Origin: Osmia lignaria lignaria
Lineage: Eukaryota; Arthropoda; Insecta; Hymenoptera; Megachilidae
Length of the DNA stretch: 64,000 bases
Reading direction: 5' to 3'
Assembly (NCBI RefSeq): GCF_051020975.1
Contig: NC_135042.1
Coordinates: 10,625,888-10,689,887 of the forward strand
A program made the position numbers and the translations under genes. The notes beneath the pieces were generated by a model, which saw nothing but the letters and a program-made list of their open reading frames with translations, had not been told where the DNA came from and searched no databases. Position 1 is the first letter of the stretch, and each line of letters begins with the position of its first letter. Below are positions 12,146 through 23,400 of the stretch, piece by piece.

Positions 12146-15100
12146 ATGAAGCGTTCGAAGCATCATCTTTGCTTTTTGCTGCTCCTATACATCTTCATGG
12201 TTCGTTCTTTGGCTCAAGATTTAACACTGAACGTCAACTTTGATAAACCTATCTCGGTTACCAACGAAAAGTTTCTTAGTCTCACTGTTGACCCAGCAAC
12301 CCTGCTGACCGGAAGTGCTCTAAGGTATGTGGAAACACAAGACTGACCCAATTTACAAAATACAATTTAACAATTTCTTTTGATAAACAGTTAATTTAGC
12401 AAAGCATTTTTAAAACAAAACTTCCACGTTAAAACGAATTTTGTTCGATAACTTTTTAATTGAAGGTTTCAAACAAAGTCGAGAAACGTCATATTCAAAC
12501 GTCCTCTCTTGTGTTTTGCGCTTATAACCGTGAACCAATTCGAGATCAATTTAAAAGCAATCAATAGAATGCAAGGTACCGAATGCCGGGCACAAAAAGA
12601 CCTATCGAAATGACTCTACATGCACAACCTTTGAACGAAACGCAATTCAATCTGGCCCCCGCGAAATTAAACGTGTTTTAATTTCAGTTCCAACTATCAT
12701 TGATTGTGTCCGAAAAATAGAAAACCCTTCTTCTGACTTTATTAATTATTTCAGCAAGGATTTTGAGAAGAGCATAAATTTGGCAAGAGCACTTAGCCCG
12801 GCATACATAAGATTCGAAGGACCAGGTAGATCCTTCTTCCGGTTTGCCGATCCAGACGCGAAGGATAAGAACAGAATAACTATCCTAACTGGTGAGCCGA
12901 ATCGTAATTTTTCTAAAGCGGGTGTTAGATCATCCTTTAAAAATGTTCATTCTTCTAATTCACGGAGAGCAGCCTGTTTTCGTCCGTGAAACACGCCTCG
13001 CATTATTCTGGCCGTTCGCGTTAATTACCTGCAAAACTTACACGTCTGGTGCAAGGTGCAAATCTACCTAACGAGCTCAGTAATTTAACATTCGGTGCGT
13101 TTTCCACATGGCGTACGACGCAATCCGACACCACGACAACCGAATCCTGTATACTGTCTTCCCCTTCGACTAAACTTTACCGCGACTATTCTCTATTCTT
13201 TGGTACAAATTAATAGGCTACTCGAGAGACAGCTAATTGTAACAACAGGGAAAAAGCTAATTTCCTTGTAGACTCTCAACTTCTGTTCCGCTTAGTTTAT
13301 CGGATTGTTCAAAGAGAACGTTGGACAATTAAAATATGAAAACTATAAAATTTACCTACTCCCAGTTTAATCGCAGGAACTTTGCGTATCTTTGGGAAAT
13401 ATCTAGCCACGGGATATATGTCAGCAACGCATTGATGCGCGAAGCATTGTTCGAGTTAATGCAGCCAGTTTCTGTAACTGACAATGAGCGGTCAGGTTGG
13501 TGCATCAGCCGCGAAATTAGGCGAGGAAGATGTGTGTGATACGCGCGTTTCTCCGCGTTAATGGAAGCTTCGAGGGAACGGATGCGTGTGGGTCCTTTGT
13601 AAGCTATCGTCCGTTACATTGCCGTCTAAATTAACCGTGATAATGGGCCGGGGGCTTCGGTTGTTTTATGCTCCAGTTAGGAGAATTACCGTCCACCGGG
13701 AATTTACGAGGGAAAGAAACGAAACGTCTACCTGGCAATTCTATTTCTAATTACGTAGAATCGTTAGCCTCGATCGTTTTAATCGCGAAATTTTTTTGAC
13801 CGTAGAATCTGATTGGATTCGAACTCATCAATGGGCGAAAAAATCAGGATTGGACGTAATAGCTTGCATCTCACCGGATTATCAACGAGATGAAACCGAA
13901 GACACGAGGGAGATAGTTTCTTTCAGCGATCACGTGGCTTTCAACACGAGTTGGCAACTGGGATACGGTAGATTATCTCGTCAACCTCCTCGCTTTAATT
14001 ATTCATCCCGGGAGGATCTAGTTTAAATTGATTTTTTTTTCAGAATGTCAGACAGGATGCAACATCTCAGCCAGCGATTTAGCGAGACAGACGGTGAATC
14101 TACGAAAAATACTGAACGAATTTCCGAGATACTCGAACAGCATCGTTGCTGGACCGGATGTCGTCGCTTATAGAAGCGATAAGCAACGACAGTACCTTCG
14201 AGATTATTTTGATATCGCTTCTCCTGCACTTTCAGCGATCACTTGGCATCCGTAAACATAAATTTACTCGGCGTTCGCATAAATTTTACTACGCGATAAT
14301 TAATAACACAAAAATTAATAACACAATTTCTTAATTATTGCAGTGATTTAGCTGGAGTGACTTTGGACAACGAAGGAGCCTTCATACATGAAGATAATTT
14401 AGAGAAGGACAGAGAAGAGCTTCTGAAAGTGATTGGTCGCTTCGTGGATAAACAGCCATTGTGGATTGGTAAGAAATACGCGAGTAGTTTATATCGCAAA
14501 ATGTCTAAACAATAACCAGCTTTCATAATTAATTACTTGAAGCGGAATCCAAACCAGAGGAATGCAAGAACCTCTACATTGGGGCGCTGATTTTAGCGAG
14601 AAGATTAGGCAATGCAGCAAGATCGAAGATAAACGTTCTAATGAGGCAACCGACTGATTTAACTCACCCATCACCAGTATGTTATTAAAAGAGAACCCTT
14701 AAAATTGTAGAAATTATACGAATGAAAAATAATAATTATTATATATATATAGTATACAGGGTGTTAAAAAATTCCCTGACGATCTCTACACCGTTGGATA
14801 GATCACGAAAAATCGAAGCGAAAAGTTCTGTAGCATTTTTCAATGGGATCAGTAGTTTAGCCACATTTCGTTGTTGAAAATTAACCAATCAGCGCGCAGC
14901 TTGAATGGCAAGACCCGCGGAGTAGGGGACTACCCTCCTCTGCCGCCGCCGAGCCACTCCTACCCCGCGTGTCTTGCCACTCAAGCTGCGCGCTGATTGG
15001 TTAATTTTCAACAACGAATTGTGGCTAAACTACTGATCCCATCGAAAAATGCTACAGAACTTTTCGCTTCGATTTTTCGTGATCTATCCAGCGGTGTAGA

Positions 15101-18100
15101 GGTCTTAGGGATAGTTTTATATATATTATATATAAATAATAATAGTTATTATTATTAAGAATAATTAACGCGTTAAATGGTGCAACAGGATTACTGGGTG
15201 TCTTTGCTCCACAAAACTCTCGTTGGACAAAAGGTATTCGATGTAAAGATTCAATCCAGTAGCAAGAATCACGTGTTCCTCTACTGTCAATGCACCAAAG
15301 CTTCGAACAGATACCAGAGAGGGTCTGTCACAATTTTTGGCGTGAATTTAAACCCTGAAGAGACTATCATTGATTTGAAGGAGATGAAAATCAACACGGT
15401 CCATGAATACGTTCTTTCACCAGGTTTCGATTCGCTCAATAGAATGTTTTCTGAGTAAGTTTTCTTATCTTTTGGTACTTGAAAACCTTCTTTTCTATTT
15501 TATCACGTTTCCATTACAGGAGTGTTTTCTTGAATAATAAGACACTGAATTTGATCAACGACACAGTTCCTGAATTGTATCCGGTTATTTTGAAAGATCC
15601 AGAAGGTTTAAAACTTGAATTGCATCCAGGTGGCATCGGTTTTTGGGTCCTTCCTGATTTAAAAGTAACTAGGAATTTTTATTTTATTGTGTTTTAGTGC
15701 TCTTCTTTAATCTATGATGTTTTGCAGATCAAATCATGCATGGAAGATGATGCAAGTTTTAACTCTTCCGAAGATTTCCAAAGTGAAGAGGAGCTGAAAG
15801 TTCACGTTACGAGATCCGTGCAAGATCGATCAGCTTTGAAAACTGAGAAAAAACAGAAAATTGATTCTGAAGCATCCAGGAAGTCAATCTTGAAAAGAGA
15901 GCTCAATAAACTGCGGAAGTACGCGAAGAAAAGGTTGAACGATTACGAGATCACGAAGTCCCCATTGAAATCTGAAGATTCTTCCACTTCTAAAGCAGAA
16001 GATACCAAGCAGGAATCGCAGAACGATATTCAAAACAAATTACAAGAATTCAAGGATCGCATATTACGAATAAGAAGCATATCAAATTCGAACAAAATGA
16101 AATCCAGGCTCAACAAAGTCGTTTCGGACGTATCGTCGCTGGTATCCAAGGTACAGAACGCTTTGGATCCAACGAAACAGGAAATCGATCATTCAGACAA
16201 AATAAAATCACCAAGAAGTGCGAAGAATCATTTGAAGGATCTCTACGATTTTCTGAATCGCGTTAATTTAAATAAACCAATCGGTGCAATCAAACAAAAT
16301 AGGTTGTTCAAACGGGATGTTACAGAGGTGATACGCCCGAGTGTAATTGAATGGGACAAAAGTGACAGTGATGAACATACGTTTTATGGATTCTTCAAAA
16401 TGAATCCTGCGGAAGGATTCCCGGAAGGTGACGTGCATTTCGCCACTGCGGAACATCCTGAAATAAGGAACAATGGAAGAAGTGAAGGAACAGATTTTAA
16501 TGTTCCAGCACCAGAGTACGATGATTACGAGGAGTACGAGTACGATTATCCGACTAGAGTCGACGAACCCTTTTTCGGACGACCAAGGACGTTGAATGAT
16601 AAAAGTAAGATTAGCGCAAGGAGATCTGTTGAACTTTGGGAAGCAGAAGGGTTTCCCATGAGAAATGGAAGGTCTAAAAGAGAAGCCAAAGACTTGAACG
16701 CTATACTGGATCAAGAAATGATCAAGGAAGACGATGCGAATTCAAAAGACTGCAAGTGTAGAGTCATTCGACATCCACAGTCCTGTAATTGCCGACCAAA
16801 GAGGGATATTGTGAAACCCATAGAGTCTGTGGAGTCCGCAACTGTTTCCGAAGTAGCATCTTTAACTTCGCACGATATGGCAGACGTAGAAGTATTTTCG
16901 GAGCTTAAAGAAGCGCCTATGGAGGCTGTGGAGAGTGAACAGAATGTACCGATTGATTTGGAGGGAATTCCAAGTGAGATTGGTGTAACTCCGTTTACAA
17001 CTCCCTTAATTTCAAGGGAAACAATCGGTGCACGTTCTGTAAATCTTGAAGAGATCAATTCTGGATCCACATTGTCCACAGTCTCTTCGTCGATTTCAAA
17101 GAAAGGCGACGAATCGACTCGATCTCATAGAACGCCGATTCGTGGCGGAAGAAGGAAGTTTTTTCTTAAGAAATCGAGGCAGGACGAGACGAAGGAGACC
17201 ACGATCGATACTCTCGAGGATCCTGCGGAATATAGTTCGAATAGTTGGGAAAATTCTACATCCTCCAGCAGCAACGAGACTGCAACGGAAGAGGGCGAAG
17301 AAAGTTCAAGTACCACGTTCAAATCGGCTACTTTATGGGAACCGGATATCGCGAAAGAGGCCGAGATGGATTATAATAATGATCAAGCAGCCGTGGCAAG
17401 CTCCAAGAGGCAAGTCGTCAATGAAAATGTTCCAAAGGTATCCGCGAAAGCTGCAAACAAGTCAACAAGTCCATCGTTGAAAGATTTTCGACGAAATCGA
17501 AGGCAGAGACCGAATCGATTGAATAGAAAATTGAAAACTAACATTGCCAAAGCTCGAGAATCACGATTGATGCAGAGAGCAAAGGTACTGTCGGCATTAG
17601 TGAAGATGATTCGTGGGAAAACAGGAGACGAGGTGTATAAATTTCGTCCAAAATCAAGATCGAGGACCAAATCTGGAGAACGATCGAAGACTCGAAAGGG
17701 ACAGGGTCAAACAATAAACGATAAATCACCAGAAAAAAAAAATATAATATTACAGCAAGTCCAGAAGAGTATTGATAATGAAATGAACGAAATGGTGAAT
17801 GAAAAGGACAGAAATTTAAAAAGGAGACACGTATGGGAGATGATCGATGATGATGAGGATTTTAAAGACGTGATGGATTCTGAAAAGTTAGCTTGCGTTT
17901 TGGTATACAACCCGACGAACGATGAAGATAATGAGAGTTATGAATCAATTGAAAAAAGGGACGCTCCGATCACTGAAATCGTCAGAACAACAGATATCAG
18001 AGAGAGGCTTTTTAATCCTAAAAATCAAAGGAGCCATTGTGACTCAACGCTTATGGAACACTCAGATCCTGATAGTGTAAGGAAAGAAATTGTCGAATTG

Positions 18101-19946
18101 AAAGATCTGTATGAAAAGGAAGCAGCAACGATTGGAGAATCTGACGAGGATGATGGGGATGATGGTACGACTTATTTTGTTTTGGTGGAAAACTTAGACA
18201 GGCCACGGTTTTTCCGTTTGCAAGAAAAACAAAGAAACGTACAGGTAAATATTTATGGATAAGTTTCCGAATGGGCCCACCAAAATTGAGAACTCAGGCT
18301 CGGTATATAACTTAAATTAACTACCAGAAACCGATTAAAATTGATTTCAGAGCTGGATGTCTTACTGTTTTTCAGATATCGTGGTAAGAAATTTTTGTAC
18401 ATTTTTGGGACTACCTATGCGCTATTCGATACTGCGCATACACGGAACCTAACTTAACCTAACCTTACCACGATATCTCGAAAACAGTAAGACATCCACC
18501 TTTGAAACCAACTTTAATCGGTTTCTTGTAGTCAATCCGAACCTGAGTTCTCAATTTTGGTGGGGCCATTTGGAAACACAGCCATATTTATAAAAATAAC
18601 TTCGAAAAGCCATTTGATTAACTGCTTAAATAAATAAATAATTAATTTGTTTTACAGAAATCATCGCCTCCTTTGCGTTACAGTAACAATTACAGGTATA
18701 ATCAACCTAAAAAAGAAATATTCGTGATTGATCCCTCGGAATACAGAGGTGGAGAACCGATTTTACAACCGTACAGAGATCCATTAAAATCAAGACCGAA
18801 TTTCAGGTCAAGAAATCTATACGAAGTAATTCGTAAATCCTTACAAAAGCCGTATAACATTCGTACAGTGGAACAACGCAAACGCGAGGACAAAGTCACA
18901 AACGAGGACGTATCCGAAACATCTGAGAAGTTATCGGAAAATGTAAACACTGGAGAGCTTTTAAAAGTTTTGATCGACAATCTTGACTTGCAATCTGTCG
19001 AAGAGCTTTTCAAACAGCTCGACAAATATAATACGACAGATGAAAAGCGTAATTTTATACGCTCGATCGTTGAAGAGATGAGAAAGAAACGATCGGAAGA
19101 CGAAGAAAGTTCTGAGATTATGAGAAATTCTAGAGAAAATGAATCTTTAGAGATTCTTAATAACGAAGAGGTGATGGATCAAACAGAGAGTTATCTGGAT
19201 GTTTCCATAGAACAGGATACGCAAAGCAACGAAGATGACACCACTTTTGAAGTGTCCATTATAGGAGAACACCCTCCTGAAAGAATAATTGGACGACGAC
19301 GAAGGGACACGAGTACTAAACCAGGAAAAAACTATTCCAAGTGGTTTAAATCATCTAAAATCATGGAGATTTTAGAGAAAAATGAACATTTTGGTAGGTT
19401 GCCGAGACAAGCAGTGGATCAAGAAAAAATTAATGAAAATGCTGATATGGTAAGGACTAAGCTCTTTTAATAAAACGTGGATTAATAAAATCTTTACAGT
19501 TACATTTTTCAATGTCATTTTCTAAGGTACAACCATCAGTACTGCAACAACTGGAAGGATCTTCGAGCCCAGAAATTCAGACATCCACCGAGATGGACGA
19601 CATAGAAAAATCATTAGTTCAAAAGGTACCGATCGAAAGATACACGAAGAAAGAAGATCTAAACGATGAGAACGGATTGCAATCTCTCATACAGAAAAGT
19701 ATACCGAGTTTGCAAAACGTTGTGGTCGATAGTTTACAAAAAGCTCGAAATTTCACGGGATCAGTTGAAGAGTTGATTGAAAATCTGGACGAAAAGTTTG
19801 ACGAGGCAACATCGGGCGAAGATGAAAATAACTCGATCAATTCTAGGTCAATAACTACTACTCAAGCTGTGTTTCATAATGCAATAACAAACGTGAAAAA
19901 ATTCTTTGCATTGCTCGGTGGAATTACACGAATTTTACAAGGATAA
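12146..19946 (+). CDS. Heparanase-like GH79 protein with a very long C-terminal extension
   Basis: Heparanases (GH79) are secreted or lysosomal endo-beta-glucuronidases that cut heparan sulfate. Spliced exons: 12146-12324, 12755-12891, 13806-13967, 14044-14251, 14344-14468, 14543-14676, 15189-15454, 15520-15664, 15728-18244, 18658-19449, 19527-19946. All phases match, giving 1,694 residues. Residues 1-25 form a signal peptide (hydrophobic FLLLLYIFMV). Family marks are LARALSPAYIRF, the SAITWHP strand, VLMRQP, DYWVSLLHKTLVG and the terminal LHPGGIGFWVLPDL. The acid/base Glu is kept in WQLGYEC, but the usual preceding Asn (GNE in human heparanase) is Tyr. The nucleophile Glu appears kept in WIAES. 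The hydrolase ends near residue 457. The remaining 1,240 or so residues are charged and low-complexity, with dibasic sites (RSKR, RRRR) and a Cys cluster near residue 792 (CKCR...CNCR). Activity is doubtful. An exon between 12891 and 13806 could be missing from my model. Confidence 0.8.
14756..15117. mobile_element. Foldback element family B, copy 2 (heparanase-like intron)
   Basis: This is the same palindrome as at 1686-2060, including 'gatcagtagtttagccacat', 'ggcaagacccgcggagtagg' and the complementary right arm. The left terminus ACAGGGTGTTAAAAAATTCC is intact. The right terminus decays into TTAGGGATAGTT. It lies in the intron 14677-15188 and stops about 70 nt before the exon at 15189. Non-autonomous, no ORF. 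Confidence 0.87.
18264..18577. mobile_element. Foldback element family A, full copy (heparanase-like intron)
   Basis: Palindrome with arms starting 'tttccgaatgggcccacca' on the left and ending 'tggggccatttggaaac' on the right. The arms share the complement of 'ccgaacctgagttctcaatt' and 'accacgatatctcgaaaac'. The loop contains CTAACTTAACCTAACC. It fills most of the intron 18245-18657, beginning 19 nt after the donor. A partial copy is at 1-195. No coding capacity. Confidence 0.85.
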
Positions 19947-20459
19947 TTTCGCACAAATTTTTATTATATTACTTTATATCAATCACAACTATATTTTGTA
20001 CTAAACCTTTTGTATTTTAATCACCACTTATATAACAATTAAATAAAAATTATTATCAAGTACGTACCACTGTTAATTCCTTTCCAAATTTCAGCTTGCA
20101 ATTAAAAAGCTTTCAATTATTCACAAGTACAAATATGAAGTATCGAATATAAAATAAACAAAAAAAATAAAATAAAATAAAATTCAGATTTGTTTTCATT
20201 CACATGATTTGCTGTGCTGTTCCATATACTACGAAATGTATAATAAACTTACAGCAGTATAATTGCAACACGGCATAATCAATTTTGCAATAAGAAAACA
20301 TCAAAACATGTAGGCAATTTTTATCCCATATATGAGTAGGATCATCGAGAGGTACAGTTACCGATTGCTCTTGATACCGTTCACTTCGATTCCGATCAAG
20401 AGAGAAAAATAATTGATGTTAAAACGGAAAGTTTAAAACGAGTGATTTCCGTGATCGTT
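19947..20459 (+). other. Spacer between the two large secreted-protein genes
   Basis: Contains an AATAAA at about 20042 that can serve the heparanase-like transcript, then AT-rich sequence. The last 150 bases are a likely promoter and 5' UTR for the next gene. No gene is seen. Confidence 0.5.
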
Positions 20460-23400
20460 ATGCGTCGCTCGGTTATTATCTATTCGATACTTTTCACACT
20501 TATTACAACAGTGTGCTCGAAAAGCATTGGATTTGTAAACAATGAAGACGTCGAAAACCCAACCGATTCAAGGTAATTGATACTTTTATCTTAAATAATT
20601 AATTTTAAAAAGATCACGTGAATTTTCTACCGAGCATCGTAACCAATGGATATGAAAAATGATACAATCTAATAAATATACGGAAATTTTGATTAACCGT
20701 ACAAGAGATTTATCCGAGGTTTAATTTAATATTCTAAAACTGTAGCCCTTCTTAGACAGAAGAACGTATGCGGTAGGCTAGCATTTACGAAAGATCATTC
20801 AACAAATTTCTCTGAGAATATATTTCAGCAGGCCATAGATGCACGATCCGTTCCCTCATAAATTTCCCTTATCCCGCACCATTTATCTAGCTTTCCAGGG
20901 GAGTACATCGGAACATTCTTTCAGTTTTTCAAACGAGTTCCTTCTTGGACGAATTCCGAATCATGGTGAGGCTGGTAGCCCGTTGGATCGTAGACGCGAA
21001 AGTATGTTAGTCATTTGAAAACCGATGCTGGCGCAACTGTTAGCGTCAGCTACGCTTAAATTACATTTCACGTTCAAGCTGAGCCAAGATAAAATTTCGA
21101 ATTCGCAAGAAATCCTCGATTCAATATAATTCATACCCGTGTCATACGATTTCGAACGGTGCATATGTACCGAACAATTTTTATAACATTTTAAAATAAT
21201 AGATTGCGAGACATTAATAGATTAAATTAAACAAAGATCGAAATGTAATAATAATAATAAAAAACAATGAGTGATCGACTCGCAATTATTACACAATCTG
21301 TGTCGCAGCAAAAAATTAAATAATAATTTATTTATATATACAAACACTCACCGAGATGGCTGAGTTCCTCTCTCAAAGGGAAGAAAAAACCATGATGGTT
21401 GAGGAATGTCCATTTGATGAAATTACACTTCACTAATATAACGTTTAGAACGAAGCAACACGTGTTATCGGGTCGGGAGTCGAACTTGTACTAAGCGAGA
21501 ATTACCTTGCTCGAGCAGGGTCAATTTTTGTTTTTGAACGTTCCTCGAGCGATATCAAAAAGTCGTATTTCTAGTCTGTTTACTTTTGAAACTTACAACT
21601 TTCCACTCTGAAAACAAAGAAATTTATAATGTTTTTAATTATTTAACATTTACAGTGGTACCTCGGTATACGACTTTAATCCGTTCCTGATGTTTGGACT
21701 TATACCGATTAGGACGTATACCATAAGAAGTAATGTAAAAATGATTAACCCGTTCTCATGTAAAAAAAAAACTCCTATTGATATTATACCCACATTAATG
21801 GGATTGTAAAATAATTTAAATACTGTTTAAACAAATGACGCAAAATTCACACAAATTATTTATGTCGTGTACCGAGTAAAATTTGTCACGTCCAGACAGG
21901 ACGTGTTCCGAATTGGACATACAGTGAGTCACAAAATTATAGGCACACCATTTAAAACAGAATACCTCATTTGAAATTGGACCAAATGACTTGAGGCATT
22001 TTGAGAATCTATAAAAATTAATTTACTAAGATATGTACTTTTGTTGTTTTAAAAAAATTAGTTTATCGAAATCGTGAAAAAAAATAGTAAAAGGCAATTT
22101 TTTAAATTTTTTATTTGAGCCTGTAATGAAAATTTAAAATATACCTTTCATAGATTCAAATAAGTTATGTGTATGCTTAAAACTTTCATCGAGATCGGTC
22201 AGCGCATTTAAAGTAATTACATATCTTAGTAAATTAATTTTTATAGCTTCTCAAAAAGCCCCAAGTCATTTGGTTCAATTTTAAACGAGGTATTCCATTT
22301 TAAACGGTGTGCCAATAATTTTGTGACTCACTGTATTCTAAAGCAGACGTATATCGAGGTACCACTGAATTAACATTGTAAATGTTAATTATGAGATGCT
22401 ATTATATAAGTTATACCTACCAAAGTAAATATAATGTTTCCACAAATGTTCCTTGGAAAATGATGAAATTTTTCGTTTGCAGAGTCACCCCAAGCATTCC
22501 GTTGCTCCACGACGAGGACGTATCTGACCCGAAACTAAGCGCAAAGAGGAGTTTGTTGGTTCTCATGCCAACATCCGAAGAGAAGGAAGAGATCGACTGC
22601 AAAGAAACAGAGGGTCACAGTCAAAAAAGAAAGCGTTGCAAAACTCCGATTCGTGCAGAGAGGGTTTCTCCGCCTTTGTCTAAAAAAGAAGGGATTTTAA
22701 GAGCGATACAAAATCGTTTAAAATCTAGAGACGAAATCGTCGGTGCTTCGCAAAGGAATCCGCTGACGAAAACCGATGTATACGACGATGGGAAATACAT
22801 ATGTTACTGCCAACAGAAAGAGGATCCCGCAGCCGAAAAAGAAACTGATCAAACGCTTGACTCGAAACCATCCCCTAAGAAAATTAAACCAGAAAAAAAG
22901 ATTGACGATAGAAACATGCTCGTAGGTAGCAAACATAAACCGATACCTACAAACGTTCCTCATCGACCAATTTTACCGAAGAAATCGCATACCAGTGTTC
23001 CACAACATTCTGCAAATTTACGTCCTAAAATAAACCACCCTATTCTACAACAAAAAGGGCGAGAAAGGATTCCGTACGTCCCGTACGTTCATCGCGTGGA
23101 TCCTCAGGGAAAGCCAACAAAATTCAACCTTCCATTGAATTCGGCTGCCGTTAAACCCGATTCGATCGTTGGCCAACAAGCGCCGATTGGTCAACAAAGT
23201 GATTTTAACGAGGATCAACAAATCGTTGGGCAATCTCAGTGTCCTTCGAACATGCTTGGCCAAACTCTGTCCCAATCGACGGAAAACACTCCAAGGAACG
23301 ATCAACAAGAAGCTACCAATGTTTACGACAACAATTTACAATCCGCACACTCGAATCCCTCCGAGCAGGCAACGGAAAATTCCATCGACGAGGAAGAACC

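Noticed and set aside
18446..18472. CCTAACTTAACCTAACC, like the insect telomere repeat
   Set aside because: It is only a few irregular units inside a foldback loop. Not a telomeric array.
20830..20966. Possible extra exon between the two exons of the secreted acidic protein
   Set aside because: Each acceptor/donor choice gives a stop or breaks the phase (for example TG|A = TGA), so direct joining of 20572 to 22483 is preferred.
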